Origin: Mycobacterium gordonae
Lineage (GTDB): Bacteria; Actinomycetota; Actinomycetes; Mycobacteriales; Mycobacteriaceae
Length of the DNA: 64,000 nucleotides
Assembly (NCBI RefSeq): GCF_001417955.2
Contig: NZ_LKTM01000135.1
Span: forward strand, 1-64,000
Direction of reading: 5' to 3'
The position numbers and the translations under genes were made by a program. The notes under the pieces were generated by a model. It was not told the origin of the DNA, ran no database searches, and saw only the letters and a list, made by a program, of their open reading frames with translations. Position 1 is the first letter of the stretch; the number at the start of each line of letters is the position of its first letter. Shown here one piece after another: positions 20,370-30,762 of the stretch.

Positions 20370-21392
20370 ATGAACGCTGCTCAGGCCGCCGAACGCGGAC
20401 CCACCTTGGCGGCCGGGAGATGCAGGATCACCGAGCTCAGCGGAAGCTGGTTGGTCTCCAGCTCGCGTTCCCGGCTCGCCAGCAGGGCTGCGTTCTCGGG
20501 CAGTTCCCGGGCGTTGATCTCTCCGGCGGCGATCCGTCGCAACACCTCGTGGGCGTGCGCGAGTTGCTCGCGCTTGCGATACTGCCCGCCGGGCAACTTG
20601 ACCCCCGCCCAGACCCCCTGGTTCGGCCAGAACACGCCCGGAATCGTGGAGCGGGACGGCGAGTACTTCGGCGAGCACTGGCCGCACAACTCCGGAGTGG
20701 GCTGGGCGTACTCCGGTGCCCTGAGTGCATTGACCGCAGCCTTGGCGGTGCCTCCGCCGATCGCGCCGATGGGCGCCTCACCGGCCGCGCCGGCCGCCGC
20801 GGCGGAAGCGGTGGCCCAGGCCGCGGCGCAGACCGGCATGCAGGCATCGAGCCAAGCGGGGCAGACGGTGGGCCAGAGCGCGGCCTCTCCCGCCGAGGCG
20901 ACCGGCCAATTGAGTTCATTCATGCAGGCACCGATGCAGATGGTGTCGGGGGCGACCGAACCGCTCAAAGAGATGCTGCAGGCGCCGATGCAGGCCATGC
21001 AGGGCGTCACCAGCCTGCCCCAGGGGATGATGCAGGCCTTCGGTGGAATGTTTCCCGCCGCGGGGACCCCAAGTGCGGCGGCCGTCGCCGAACCCGCGGT
21101 GGCGGCCGGCGGGAGCGCCGCGGGCGGCGGCATTGGTGCAGCAGGCGGATTCCCCGGTGCTGGGCTTACCAGCTATACCCGGCCCACCAGCAGCTTTGAG
21201 CCGGAGGCGGGCGGGAAGCCGGCCGGCCTGCGGGCCGGCGTGCTCAACGCCGCCGAAGTGCGGGGTCCGACGGTCTCGACCGGTGGCACGCCGCTGCCGA
21301 TGACCCCGGCAGGCATGCTGGCGCGTGGTGAGGCGGGCAAAGAAGCCGATAAGGATGTGACGCGGGCACGCGTCGTCGTCGATCCTCGCTAG
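20370..21392 (+). CDS. PPE/ESX-like C-terminal region protein, start uncertain, possible remnant
   Basis: The frame encodes up to 340 residues. From about 20640 on it reads like a real low-complexity ESX-associated protein: EHWPHNSGVGWAYSGAL, an Ala-rich stretch, repeated QAPMQMV/QAPMQAMQGV segments, a Gly/Pro/Ala part and a basic end VTRARVVVDPR. No PPE or WxG N-terminal domain is present. The first about 90 residues are Ser/Arg/Cys-rich and look antisense. Possible real starts are GTG 20646 or ATG 20769. I do not recognise a named family; a truncated type VII secretion substrate is my best inference. Confidence 0.5.
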   Translation: MNAAQAAERGPTLAAGRCRITELSGSWLVSSSRSRLASRAAFSGSSRALISPAAIRRNTSWACASCSRLRYCPPGNLTPAQTPWFGQNTPGIVERDGEYFGEHWPHNSGVGWAYSGALSALTAALAVPPPIAPMGASPAAPAAAAEAVAQAAAQTGMQASSQAGQTVGQSAASPAEATGQLSSFMQAPMQMVSGATEPLKEMLQAPMQAMQGVTSLPQGMMQAFGGMFPAAGTPSAAAVAEPAVAAGGSAAGGGIGAAGGFPGAGLTSYTRPTSSFEPEAGGKPAGLRAGVLNAAEVRGPTVSTGGTPLPMTPAGMLARGEAGKEADKDVTRARVVVDPR

Positions 21393-21400
21393 GACCCGTT

Positions 21401-21460
21401 GCCGACTGTGAAGCTGGCTTCACACTCGGCGCCGACTGTGCGGCCAGCCTCACGGTCGGC
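21401..21460. repeat. Two adjacent 30-bp imperfect palindromes
   Basis: Positions 21401-21430 and 21431-21460 each form a hairpin starting GCCGACTGTG and ending TCGGC; in the first, GTGAAGC pairs with GCTTCAC inside GCCGA/TCGGC. They abut exactly and lie between two convergent stop codons (21392 and 21533). They look like copies of a dispersed intergenic palindrome and may act as a bidirectional terminator. Confidence 0.7.
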
Positions 21461-21532
21461 GCAGCCAAAGCCCCTACGATCGCCCGACGCTCAGGCTGAT
21501 GGCGTCGGCTCTCTTCGCGCGCTGACGCGCGC

Positions 21533-22306
21533 TCATCGCCCGACGCCGGGCGGGCCCGCGAACGCTTGCGCGATCCCCAGCCACTGCTGCGCGTCCTCCC
21601 CCACCGCCGTTACCTCCAGCGAGCTCAGCGGCCGCCGCTGGGTGACCAGGAAGCAGAAATCCTCCGCCGAGCCCGTCACACGCTGGGCCGCCTCCGGCGG
21701 CCCCCAGGACCAGGTGTCTCCGCCCGGCCCGCGCAACTCGACGTAGAACGGTTCGCTCGGCGGCGTCAAACCGTTGACCATGTACGCGTAGTCGCGGGCC
21801 CGCACCCCGATGTGCGCGATCGAGCGCAGCCGGTCCGTCGGCGGCCGGGTCACACCCAGGGCGTCTGCCACGTCCAGCCCGTGCGCCCAGGTCTCCATCA
21901 GCCGGGCAGTGGCCATCGACGAGGCGCTCATCGGCGGTCCGAACCACGGCAACTTGCGTCCGTCGGCGACGCCGAGCAGGGCCTCGTGCAGACGCCGACG
22001 GGTGTCGCGCCAGTCGGCCAGCAGCTCGGCGGGCGGCAGCGCCGCCAGTTCCTCTGCGCCGGCATCGACGAACCCGGCCGGGTCTGCGGCGGCGGCGGTC
22101 AGCGCCTCGCCGAATGCGGCCTCGTCAGTCACCGATAGCAGTGACACCCGGTCGGTCCACAGCAGGTGGCCGATCTGGTGGGCGATGGTCCACCCCGGGG
22201 CGGGCGTCATCGTGGCCCACTGCTCCGCGGGCAGCGGTGCGACCAGCGCGTCGAGCCCGTCACTCTCGGCCTGCAGATCGGCGACGAACGCAGCTGAACC
22301 AGTCAT
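21533..22306 (-). CDS. Maleylpyruvate isomerase/DinB-fold family protein, Rv0036c homologue
   Basis: 257 residues. The N-terminal four-helix DinB-like domain has the metal-ligand His in [15 protein letters not shown], and a later [15 protein letters not shown] segment supplies further His/Asp, as in mycothiol-dependent maleylpyruvate isomerase relatives. These enzymes act on electrophiles using mycothiol and a divalent metal; the substrate here is unknown. ATGA overlap (22303-22306) with the MFS gene upstream indicates coupled translation. Confidence 0.9.
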   Translation of the reverse strand: MTGSAAFVADLQAESDGLDALVAPLPAEQWATMTPAPGWTIAHQIGHLLWTDRVSLLSVTDEAAFGEALTAAAADPAGFVDAGAEELAALPPAELLADWRDTRRRLHEALLGVADGRKLPWFGPPMSASSMATARLMETWAHGLDVADALGVTRPPTDRLRSIAHIGVRARDYAYMVNGLTPPSEPFYVELRGPGGDTWSWGPPEAAQRVTGSAEDFCFLVTQRRPLSSLEVTAVGEDAQQWLGIAQAFAGPPGVGR

Positions 22307-23607
22307 CCCAGAACCTCCCTAGCACGTCCTCGACGGCCGACCAGGCTGTGCACCAGCAGCCCGATCAGATAAATCACCGAACCGAACAGCGCAAACGCGG
22401 GTGCGCGTCCGTCGTCGGGGATGAACGCGGCGGCCACGGTCACCGCGACGATGAACGACACCCAGAACAGGGCGTCCTGAACCGCGAACACGTGCCCGCG
22501 CAACGCGTCGTCGACATCGATCTGCATCGCCGAGTCGGCGCACAACTTGACCACCTGGCCGGCAATGCCGAGCAGGAAACCGCACACCACCATGACCGGC
22601 AGCAACAGCCCCGCGCCCGCCGTCTGGATGACAGCCGCGGCGACCAGAGCACCGTTCGCCGTGGCGTACCGGCCCCAGCGCCGCACCAGCACCGGGGTCA
22701 GCATGTTGGCCAGAAAAGCCCCCAGACCCGTCGCGGCGAAGAACACCAGAGCGGTACCCAGCCCGTCGCCGTCGACGTTCTTCAGGTGATGCACCAGCAG
22801 CAAAATCAGCAGCGAGTTGATCCCGACAACCATCCGGTGTGCGGCCAGCCCCGACAGGGCGGCGGCTACCGACGGGAGTTGAACCACCGTCCGCACGCCG
22901 TGCAGCCACCCCGTGACCACGGCGTACACCGCGGAGCCGTGAATCGCCCGTTTGGTGTCGTCCGGACCAAGAACCCGGGGCGCGAACCGCAGCGACAGCA
23001 GCAGCGCCAATGCCACCGGAACCAGCGCAGTGAAGATGACCGCCGCCGCGCCGTGATCGCCGGCGCCGCCGAGCCAGCGCGGCAGCAGCATGAAATTGGC
23101 ACCCAGGAAGGCGGAGACCGCGCCGGCCGCGGTAGCCACCGAGTTCATCGTGACGACCTGCTGGCGCGGCACCACGTGCGGCAACGATGCCGACAGACCG
23201 GACGCCACGAACCGGGCCAGACCGTTGGCGAGCAGCGCGGCGCCCAGCAGCACCCAATCGCCGGCCCCGACCGCGAGAATCGTGCCGATCGCGACGATGA
23301 AGCACAGCCGCGCGCTGTTCGCACCGACCAGCACCAGGCGCCGGTCCCACCGGTCCATCAGCGCGCCGGCGAACGGCCCGAGCAGCGAATAAGGAAGAAA
23401 CAACACCGCGAACGCGCGCGCGATCGCCAGCGGATCGGCGGCCCGGTCCGGGTTGAACAGCAATGCCCCCGCCAGGCCGGCCTGGAACAGACCGTCGCCG
23501 AACTGACTTGCCATGCGCACCTGCATAAGTCGCCAGAAGTCGGGCAGGGCGCGCACCGACCGCCACAATTCGACGGGTGCGCTTGCCTGCATCCGGGTGC
23601 GAATCAC
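22303..23607 (-). CDS. MFS transporter, Rv0037c homologue
   Basis: About 434 residues and twelve predicted membrane helices, with an MFS-type loop after helix 2 ([22 protein letters not shown]). Substrate is unknown. The frame is open to 23664. I chose the GTG at 23605-23607 because GGAAG lies 8 nt upstream; ATG 23592 is a shorter alternative. It is divergent from the YqgE-like gene with about 128 bp between them, as for Rv0037c/Rv0038. Confidence 0.9.
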   Translation of the reverse strand: MIRTRMQASAPVELWRSVRALPDFWRLMQVRMASQFGDGLFQAGLAGALLFNPDRAADPLAIARAFAVLFLPYSLLGPFAGALMDRWDRRLVLVGANSARLCFIVAIGTILAVGAGDWVLLGAALLANGLARFVASGLSASLPHVVPRQQVVTMNSVATAAGAVSAFLGANFMLLPRWLGGAGDHGAAAVIFTALVPVALALLLSLRFAPRVLGPDDTKRAIHGSAVYAVVTGWLHGVRTVVQLPSVAAALSGLAAHRMVVGINSLLILLLVHHLKNVDGDGLGTALVFFAATGLGAFLANMLTPVLVRRWGRYATANGALVAAAVIQTAGAGLLLPVMVVCGFLLGIAGQVVKLCADSAMQIDVDDALRGHVFAVQDALFWVSFIVAVTVAAAFIPDDGRAPAFALFGSVIYLIGLLVHSLVGRRGRAREVLG

Positions 23608-23735
23608 TGAACCCACTTCCACGATCGGCACAGGCAAGGGCGGGTCGGCCCTGCGCCGTCCCAATCACAGTACAAATCTTCATCGCGCGCGGTTGTTTGC
23701 ACCGGCGATCGGGCATCGGGTGCGATGATGTGATA

Positions 23736-24341
23736 GTGGCGCAGCACGAAGATCCTGAGGACAACTTCGCACCCGCCGCCCAGCGGGTGCGGGCGGGTAC
23801 CTTGTTGCTGGCCAACACCGATCTGCTGGAGCCGACGTTTCGGCGCAGCGTCATCTACATCGTCGAGCACAACGAGGGTGGCACGCTGGGCGTGGTGCTG
23901 AACCGGTCCAGCGAGACGGCCGTCTACAACGTGCTGCCGCAGTGGGCCAAGCTCGCGTCCAAGCCCAAGACGATGTTCATCGGCGGCCCGGTGAAGCGGG
24001 ACGCGGCGCTGTGCCTGGCGGTGCTGCGCGTCGGGGCCGATCCGGACGGGGTACCGGGACTGCGGCATGTCGCGGGCCGCATGGTGATGGTCGATCTCGA
24101 CGCCGAGCCGGATCTGATCGCGCCGGTGGTGGAAGGCGTGCGGATCTTCGCCGGATACTCCGGTTGGACCATCGGACAGCTCGAAGGCGAAATCGAGCGC
24201 GACGACTGGATTGTGTTGTCTGCGTTGCCGTCTGACGTTCTGGCCCCGCCCCGGTCAGACCTGTGGGGGCAGGTGTTGCGCCGGCAGCCGTTGCCGTTGG
24301 CGATGCTTGCCACGCACCCGATCGACCTGAGCCGGAACTAG
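23736..24341 (+). CDS. YqgE/AlgH family protein (DUF179), Rv0038 homologue
   Basis: 201 residues. It has the family landmarks RAGTLLLANTDLLEPTFRRSVIYIVEHNEGGTLG early, FIGGPVKRD in the middle and GYSGWTIGQLEGEI near the end. The family is conserved in most bacteria but its function is not defined. The GTG at 23736 was chosen from homologue length; GTG 23730 is also in frame. Its last 87 bp overlap the 3' end of the convergent hydroxylase gene. Confidence 0.93.
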   Translation: MAQHEDPEDNFAPAAQRVRAGTLLLANTDLLEPTFRRSVIYIVEHNEGGTLGVVLNRSSETAVYNVLPQWAKLASKPKTMFIGGPVKRDAALCLAVLRVGADPDGVPGLRHVAGRMVMVDLDAEPDLIAPVVEGVRIFAGYSGWTIGQLEGEIERDDWIVLSALPSDVLAPPRSDLWGQVLRRQPLPLAMLATHPIDLSRN

Positions 24342-25694
24342 CCGAAGCGGCGCCGCGGTCTTGATTGTCTTGCGCCGGCTTGTCAGCGGCCAGGCGAGTT
24401 GACGCAGGTAGCCGGCCGGTTCCACGTCATCGAGACCATACTGTGCCGGCCAGCGGTGGACCGGCAGGTACAGAGTCCCGAAGATCGCGTCGAGGACCGG
24501 GAACTCCCCCGCGAAGTTGCTGTTATGGGCCCGCGGTTCGCGGGCGTGATGCCAGTGGTGGAATTGCGGGGTAGCGATCAGCAATCGCAGGGGGCCGAAC
24601 CCTGCTTTCAAGTTCGCGTGAATGAAGATCGCTTGCAGCGTCATCACGATCGCGAACGCGCCCAGGCCTACCCGGCCGAAGCCGAGCGCATAGAGCGGTA
24701 ACACCGCGGCGGACCGGATGAAGGTCTCGTCCACGGGATGCAGGTGGTTGGCCGCGAGCCAATCCATTTCGCGGACGCTGTGATGGACCCGGTGGAAACG
24801 CCACAGCAGAGGTATCTCGTGCGCGGCGCGATGTCCCGCGTAGTTGCCGACAGCCGAGATCGCCAATCCCGCCACGATCTGCACCCAGGCCGGACTCGCG
24901 GCAACGGCGACCCGTAGGGGTTCGGGCACCAACGCACGCAGGAATCCGCCGGCGCCGACCGCCGTCGCGATCAGTCCGAACTTCAACGCGGTTCCGTTGA
25001 CCAGGTAGTGCACCACGTCGGTCCGCCATCCTCGCCGCAGCACGCGATGCGCGTGCAGCGGGAAGAGCCGTTCCAGCGGGACGAAGATGACCGCGAGAGT
25101 CGCCAGTCCGAACACGATGCCGCTGCGCACACTGAGTGCGGCGAGGACCAGCGCGATGGTCAGCACCCCCAGCAGCGCTGCACCGGCAGCGGCCGGCGGC
25201 CCGCCCGCGACGCCGTGCTGATCGGAATCCGGCGCCAACTCATCGCCGCCGGCAGTCGGCCGCACGGACAGTCGGGCCGAGCCCGCGGCGTCGGGTCCGG
25301 TCTGCGCCAACCGACCCCATCCGGCCAGAATGCCGGTTGCGAGCGCGATCCCAGCGGCCCCGGCGCAACCATTCTGGGTGGCCACCGCGATGGCCGTCAT
25401 CAAGATTCCCGACTGGACCGCGAGCCCGGAAGCGGATAGCGAACTGCACCCGCGAAGCAGCCGGCAGATCTGCCAACCCACCATCACCATCGCCACCGCC
25501 ACCGCCACCGCAACGGCCGGGAGCCGGGTCACATCGCCGCCGGGATGCCACCGGCCACCGCAAGCCCAGGCCGCACCGACCAGCGCGATCAGCTCGACGC
25601 CGTGCAGCGCGAGGAGCCCCGACCTCAGCACCCGAGCGACCTGGACGGTTGGCCGGGCATGTGCAGATGTCGAGGTGGTCCACCGCTCAGGCAT
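24255..25694 (-). CDS. Sterol desaturase/fatty acid hydroxylase family membrane protein
   Basis: 479 residues. The N-terminal half has several hydrophobic segments unlike the known enzymes. The C-terminal half carries the eight-histidine di-iron signature: HRAAHE (HX3H), HRVHHS (HX2HH) and FHHWHHARE (HX2HH), plus a further HANLKAG His. Such enzymes hydroxylate or desaturate lipids at the membrane using O2. ATG 25692-25694 (Met-Pro-Glu-Arg-Trp) was chosen by composition; the upstream frame looks antisense. No gene of this type lies at this position in M. tuberculosis to my knowledge. Confidence 0.85.
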   Translation of the reverse strand: MPERWTTSTSAHARPTVQVARVLRSGLLALHGVELIALVGAAWACGGRWHPGGDVTRLPAVAVAVAVAMVMVGWQICRLLRGCSSLSASGLAVQSGILMTAIAVATQNGCAGAAGIALATGILAGWGRLAQTGPDAAGSARLSVRPTAGGDELAPDSDQHGVAGGPPAAAGAALLGVLTIALVLAALSVRSGIVFGLATLAVIFVPLERLFPLHAHRVLRRGWRTDVVHYLVNGTALKFGLIATAVGAGGFLRALVPEPLRVAVAASPAWVQIVAGLAISAVGNYAGHRAAHEIPLLWRFHRVHHSVREMDWLAANHLHPVDETFIRSAAVLPLYALGFGRVGLGAFAIVMTLQAIFIHANLKAGFGPLRLLIATPQFHHWHHAREPRAHNSNFAGEFPVLDAIFGTLYLPVHRWPAQYGLDDVEPAGYLRQLAWPLTSRRKTIKTAAPLRLVPAQVDRVRGKHRQRQRLPAQHLPPQV

Positions 25695-25791
25695 ACCCGC
25701 CGCGGTCGCTCGACTGAGCAACGGGCCGGCGGCTCCGGCCGCCGGGCTCACGGCGCCGACGACGAGGGGTGGCCAACAACAGCAGGCGAAC

Positions 25792-26073
25792 TCATCGGGG
25801 GTCGCTGCTGGGCGCCGGCGTAGCGGGCGGCTGGGTGGTCGTGGCCGCGGGGCCGACGGTTCGGCCCGGCCCGCAGTCGATCGTCGGACCGAAACACGGC
25901 CCCCCACCGCCTGCCCCGACCATTCCGTCCAGGAAAGGAAGTCGGTACAGCGACATCACCGTCACGACGACGACGACCGCAGCAGTGATCACCAGCAACA
26001 CGGCGACTCGGTAGCGTCGGCTCAACGCGACCCGTACTCGCGACACAGCGGATGATTCCGGACTTGCACTCAC
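25792..26073 (-). CDS. Small hypothetical membrane protein
   Basis: 93 residues, GTG start. One membrane helix (about 23-43) is followed by a short extracytoplasmic part with two Cys (GGPCFGPTIDCGPG), which could form a disulfide, and a Thr/Pro tail. I do not recognise a family. It lies 97 bp upstream of the hydroxylase start and may be co-transcribed with it. Confidence 0.6.
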   Translation of the reverse strand: MSASPESSAVSRVRVALSRRYRVAVLLVITAAVVVVVTVMSLYRLPFLDGMVGAGGGGPCFGPTIDCGPGRTVGPAATTTQPPATPAPSSDPR

Positions 26074-26173
26074 GGCTAACAGTATGCGGCGCAGCCGCCA
26101 CGAAAAACCGCTCTGAGCTGTGGGTATTTATACCCAACTTGACGCGGCATGCGCGCTCAAGCGAGTGCAGGAC

Positions 26174-26524
26174 TTAGTGGCAGGACAGAGTGCAGCCCGC
26201 GCAGCTGCCGGTACAGCCGGCGGACTCGGCCGGGGCGACTTGACGGCGCAGCGCATACTTCGCGCTCTGCACAGACCCGGTGGCCAGTGTGCCCAGGGCC
26301 CCCAGGATGCAGACGATCACCACCACCACCGCGGTCTGCGGCGACGCGGCCAGCGCCACCACTCCCCCGGCGGCGAGCATGATCGCGGCGGCGAACTGCG
26401 TAGGTGCCATCGAGCGCAGTGCCAGCTGGGTGGCGTCAGTGGTGGGCGTGTGGGACAGCGACCAGGCACCGAATGCGGCTGACGCTATGGCCGCACATAC
26501 GCACACCACGCCCGCAATAAGCAT
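26174..26524 (-). CDS. Small membrane protein with Cys-rich tail, Rv0039c-like
   Basis: 116 residues, three hydrophobic segments (about 1-20, 45-60, 63-82) and a C-terminal Cys cluster CTGSCAGCTLSCH that could bind a metal or form disulfides. Position next to mtc28 and size agree with the Rv0039c membrane protein. Function is unknown. Confidence 0.8.
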   Translation of the reverse strand: MLIAGVVCVCAAIASAAFGAWSLSHTPTTDATQLALRSMAPTQFAAAIMLAAGGVVALAASPQTAVVVVIVCILGALGTLATGSVQSAKYALRRQVAPAESAGCTGSCAGCTLSCH

Positions 26525-26578
26525 GCGCTAACCATACGAGCCCGGCGATCGATCCGCGCGCCGGGCTCCACCGGCCGG

Positions 26579-27681
26579 CTAGTGCGCAGGGGCCGGCGTC
26601 AAGGTGACCAGGGGCGGCTCGGCGGACACCGGGCCGGGAGCGGGCACGGCCCGCGGCGACGCTGCGGCCGGCGGGGCGGCCGCCTGGGGGACAGCCGGCA
26701 CGGTCGATCGGGCGGGTGCCTGCGGAGCGGGTGCCAAGGGTGCTGCGGGTGCGGCCGGCGCCGCGGGCGTTCCGGCCTGCGCCGGAGCCTGGCCGGCCGC
26801 GCCGGGTGTGGTCACCCGGAAGCCGCTGACGATGGCGTCGGTGGCGGGCGCGTCGCTGACCGCCTGCGTCGCGGCCGTGGTCACCGACAGCGATACCAGG
26901 TACTTGTCGGATCCGGAACTGGCCAGGACGTGGCGCCGCGAGGTGTTCAGCGTCATGTCGTTCTCGCGGTAGGTGCCCTCGATGACCGAGGAGGGGAAGC
27001 TGCCGAGGCTGGTCAGGGACGCGTTCGTGGTCTGCCAGGCGAGCAGCCGCTGGCTGTCGACGAAGCCGTGGCTGATCGCCTCCGTGGCGTCGAAGTCACC
27101 CACCAGCTTGTAGACCACTACCTGCGCGTTCGACGTGTACACGCTGGTGCCGCCGACCCGGTCGGCGATCACCACGAACGCGTCGGGCACGTTCGGGTCG
27201 GGCACCTGGGTCCAGCGGGGCGGCATCGGCACGGTGATGTCGAGCGCCTTGAACCCCAGCGGGCGTTGCGCCTCGAGCTTGACGCCTTTGCCTTCCAGGT
27301 ATTCACGCAGCGTGCCCGTGGTCGCCGGAGTCACCGCCGGCGGCTGTGGCGCGGCCACGGCGGGAGCCGGCCCGGCGGCGGGAACGGCCGCGGGTGCCAC
27401 CGCCGGAACCGGCGCGGCCGCCGGAGCGGGCACCTGCATCGGCAGGGGCAGCTGAGCCGGGGCCTGCGCGGGTGCGGGGGCGAAGCGGTTGACACCGCCG
27501 GGGAACACCCCGTTGCTCTGCGCCGGCGGGTGCCCGGCTGCATGGGGACCGGGCCGGGCAGCGACGGCTGGGGGACCAGAGGTTCTGCCGAAGCAGTCCC
27601 GCCTGCAACCATCACGACGCCGACGACGCCGGCGGCCATACCACCCACGAGTGTTCGCCAGCTGCGCGCGATCCTCTTCAT
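26579..27681 (-). pseudogene. mtc28: mtc28 homologue (proline-rich 28-kDa antigen) with a single-base frameshift
   Basis: The signal peptide lies in one frame: ATG 27679-27681, a hydrophobic core and cleavage motif ASA-EP. The mature antigen (Pro/Ala-rich N-terminal part, the lipoprotein-antigen-type domain with [23 protein letters not shown], then a Pro/Ala tail) lies in another frame that is open from 27508. Adding one G to the GGG run at 27528-27530 restores a continuous protein ([15 protein letters not shown]). So one base is missing relative to an intact gene, by mutation or sequencing error. As written the mature protein would have no signal peptide. Confidence 0.82.
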
Positions 27682-27880
27682 CTCGATCGGTCCCTCCGGA
27701 ATAGCCGGGGCGTCACTGCCCACCATCGAGGCCGAATGTAACCCCTGCTCAGCGGCGTCGACCATGCCCGAAATCGAGCTGGGATGAACCTCTGACCGGT
27801 GCGCAACGGAACCGATACCAACCCGTGCCCGGCGGCCTCGGCGCGGCCGCTTCCAGACCGGCCCTTATACCCTGTTGGGC

Positions 27881-30754
27881 GTGACAGAATCGCCGACCGC
27901 CGGACCCGATGCGGATGCACCGCGGTACCGCTACACCGCCGAGCTCGCGGCCGGGCTGGAACGCACCTGGCAGGACAACTGGGCTCAGCTGGGTACGTTC
28001 AACGTGCCCAACCCGGTCGGCTCGTTGGCTCCCGCGGACGGCTCAACCGTTCCCGCCGACAAGCTGTTCGTGCAGGACATGTTTCCCTACCCGTCGGGGG
28101 AGGGGCTGCACGTCGGCCACCCACTGGGTTACATCGCCACCGACGTCTACGCCCGCTACTACCGGATGCTCGGCCGTAATGTGTTACATGCGTTAGGTTT
28201 CGACGCATTCGGTCTGCCCGCCGAGCAGTACGCGGTGCAAACCGGCACCCACCCGCGCACCAGGACCGAGGCCAACGTCGTCAACTTTCAGCGTCAGCTG
28301 GGCCGGTTGGGTCTGGGCCATGACAGCCGGCGCAGCTTCTCCACCACCGACGTGGAGTTCTACAAGTGGACGCAGTGGATCTTTCTGCAGATCTACAACG
28401 CCTGGTTCGACCCCGCCGCCGACAGAGCCCGCCCGATCAGCGAGCTGATCGCCGAGTTCGATTCCGGTGCAAGGGTTCTCGACGACGGTAGGCAGTGGGC
28501 GCAGTTGTCGGCGGGGGAGCGGGCCGACGTGGTCGACGGGTATCGACTGGTATATCGCGCCGACTCGATGGTCAACTGGTGCCCGGGTCTGGGCACGGTG
28601 CTGGCCAACGAAGAGGTCACCGCCGACGGCCGCAGCGATCGCGGTAACTTCCCGGTGTTCCGTAAGCGGTTGCGGCAATGGATGATGCGGATCACCGCGT
28701 ACTCCGACCGGTTGCTCAACGACCTCGAGAGCCTGGACTGGCCGGATCAGGTCAAGACCATGCAGCGCAATTGGATCGGACGCTCGACCGGTGCTACGGC
28801 ACTGTTTGCCGCGACCAGGCCGGACGGCTCAGCCGCCGATATCGAGGTCTTCACTACCCGGCCCGACACGCTGTTCGGCGCCACCTATCTGGTGCTGGCG
28901 CCCGAGCACGAACTGGTCGACGAAGTGGTCGCCGCCGGTTGGCCCGAAGGCGTACCGGAAGCCTGGACCTACGGCGGTGCCACCCCGGCCGACTCGGTGG
29001 CCGCCTACCGCCGTGCCATCGCTGCCAAGTCGGACCTCGAGCGTCAGGAAAGCCGGGAGAAGACCGGTGTCTTCCTGGGCAGCTATGCCACCAACCCGGC
29101 CAACGGTGAGTCGGTACCGATCTTCATCGCCGACTATGTGCTGGCCGGCTACGGCACCGGGGCGATCATGGCTGTGCCGGGCCACGACCAGCGCGACTGG
29201 GACTTCGCCCGGCAGTTCGGGCTGCCGATCGTCGAAGTCATTGCCGGTGGCGATGTTTCGCAGGCGGCCCATTCCGGTGACGGTGTCCTGGTCAACTCCG
29301 GCTTCCTGGACGGCAAGAGCGTCGCCGATGCCAAACAAGCCATGACGCAACGGCTGGAGTCTGAGGGGCGGGGCCGGGCCCGCATCCAATTCAAGCTGCG
29401 CGACTGGCTTTTCGCGCGGCAGCGGTACTGGGGCGAGCCGTTCCCGATCGTCTATGACGCCGACGGGCGCGCCCACGGGATCGACGAAGCCGCATTGCCG
29501 GTGGAACTGCCCGACGTGCCCGACTACTCACCGGTGTCGTTCGATCCCGACGACGCCGACAGCGAGCCGTCACCGCCGTTGGCGAAAGCAACGGACTGGG
29601 TGCACGTCGAACTCGATCTCGGCGACGGCCTGAAGCCCTACACCCGCGACACCAACGTGATGCCGCAATGGGCCGGCAGTTCGTGGTACGAGCTGCGCTA
29701 CACCGATCCGCACAACTCAGAACGCTTCTGCGCCAAGGAAAACGAGGCCTACTGGATGGGCCCGCGACCGGCCGAGCACGGTCCGGGGGACCCGGGCGGT
29801 GTTGACCTGTACGTCGGTGGTGCCGAACACGCGGTACTGCACCTGCTGTATTGCCGCTTCTGGCACAAGGTTCTCTACGACCTGGGACACGTCAGCTCCT
29901 GGGAGCCTTACCGCAAGCTGGTCAACCAGGGCTATATCCAGGCCTTCGCCTACACCGACGCGCGCGGATCGTACGTACCCGCCGAAGAAGTGATCGAGCG
30001 CGACGGCGGATTTGTGTACCCGGGCCCCGACGGCGAGATCCAGGTCTTCCAGGAATTCGGCAAAATCGGTAAGAGCCTGAAGAATTCGATCTCACCGGAT
30101 GAGATGTGCGACGCTTACGGCGCCGACACGCTGCGGGTATACGAGATGTCGATGGGTCCGCTGGAGGCATCCCGACCGTGGGCCACCAAGGATGTCGTTG
30201 GCGCGCACCGCTTCCTGCAACGGGTGTGGCGTCTGGTGATCGACGAGGACACCGGCGAAACCCGGGTGGCCGACGCAGACCCCGCCGCTGAGACGCAGCG
30301 AGTACTGCACCGCACGATCGCCGGCGTCTCGGAAGACTATGCGGCACTGCGGAATAACACCGCTGCCGCCAAGTTGATCGAGTACACGAATCACCTCACC
30401 AAGCAGTACCGCGGCGAGGTACCGCGTGCCGCGGTGGAACCGCTGGTCTTGATGCTGGCTCCGCTGGCCCCGCACATGGCCGAAGAACTGTGGCTGCGGC
30501 TGGGCCACACCACGTCGCTGGCGCACGGCCCCTTCCCGGTGGCCGATCCCGCCTTCCTGGTGGACGACACCGTCGAATACCCGGTGCAGGTGAACGGCAA
30601 GGTGCGTGGCCGGGTGGTGGTGGCCTCGGACGCCGCCACCGACGCGGTCCAGGCCGCCGCACTGGCCGACGAGAAGGTGCAGGCGTTTCTCGACGGTGCC
30701 ACGCCACGCAAGGTGATCGTGGTACCCGGCCGGATGGTGAACCTCGTCGTCTGA
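27881..30754 (+). CDS. leuS: Leucyl-tRNA synthetase
   Basis: 957-residue class I aminoacyl-tRNA synthetase. The HIGH motif is HVGH (77-80) in [16 protein letters not shown]; the KMSKS motif is KIGKS (728-732). The CP1 editing domain contains [14 protein letters not shown] and [15 protein letters not shown], which hydrolyse mischarged tRNA. The C-terminal anticodon-binding part ends [11 protein letters not shown] and a VNLVV tail. I chose GTG 27881 (Met-Thr-Glu-Ser-Pro-Thr) by the homologue; an in-frame TTG is at 27875. It is essential and stands alone. Confidence 0.98.
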   Translation: MTESPTAGPDADAPRYRYTAELAAGLERTWQDNWAQLGTFNVPNPVGSLAPADGSTVPADKLFVQDMFPYPSGEGLHVGHPLGYIATDVYARYYRMLGRNVLHALGFDAFGLPAEQYAVQTGTHPRTRTEANVVNFQRQLGRLGLGHDSRRSFSTTDVEFYKWTQWIFLQIYNAWFDPAADRARPISELIAEFDSGARVLDDGRQWAQLSAGERADVVDGYRLVYRADSMVNWCPGLGTVLANEEVTADGRSDRGNFPVFRKRLRQWMMRITAYSDRLLNDLESLDWPDQVKTMQRNWIGRSTGATALFAATRPDGSAADIEVFTTRPDTLFGATYLVLAPEHELVDEVVAAGWPEGVPEAWTYGGATPADSVAAYRRAIAAKSDLERQESREKTGVFLGSYATNPANGESVPIFIADYVLAGYGTGAIMAVPGHDQRDWDFARQFGLPIVEVIAGGDVSQAAHSGDGVLVNSGFLDGKSVADAKQAMTQRLESEGRGRARIQFKLRDWLFARQRYWGEPFPIVYDADGRAHGIDEAALPVELPDVPDYSPVSFDPDDADSEPSPPLAKATDWVHVELDLGDGLKPYTRDTNVMPQWAGSSWYELRYTDPHNSERFCAKENEAYWMGPRPAEHGPGDPGGVDLYVGGAEHAVLHLLYCRFWHKVLYDLGHVSSWEPYRKLVNQGYIQAFAYTDARGSYVPAEEVIERDGGFVYPGPDGEIQVFQEFGKIGKSLKNSISPDEMCDAYGADTLRVYEMSMGPLEASRPWATKDVVGAHRFLQRVWRLVIDEDTGETRVADADPAAETQRVLHRTIAGVSEDYAALRNNTAAAKLIEYTNHLTKQYRGEVPRAAVEPLVLMLAPLAPHMAEELWLRLGHTTSLAHGPFPVADPAFLVDDTVEYPVQVNGKVRGRVVVASDAATDAVQAAALADEKVQAFLDGATPRKVIVVPGRMVNLVV

Positions 30755-30762
30755 CCTGCTGA

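Noticed and set aside
22114..23610. 498-codon plus-strand frame opposite the MFS gene
   Set aside because: Gln/His/Arg-rich antisense product of a high-GC gene; the minus strand encodes clear membrane helices.
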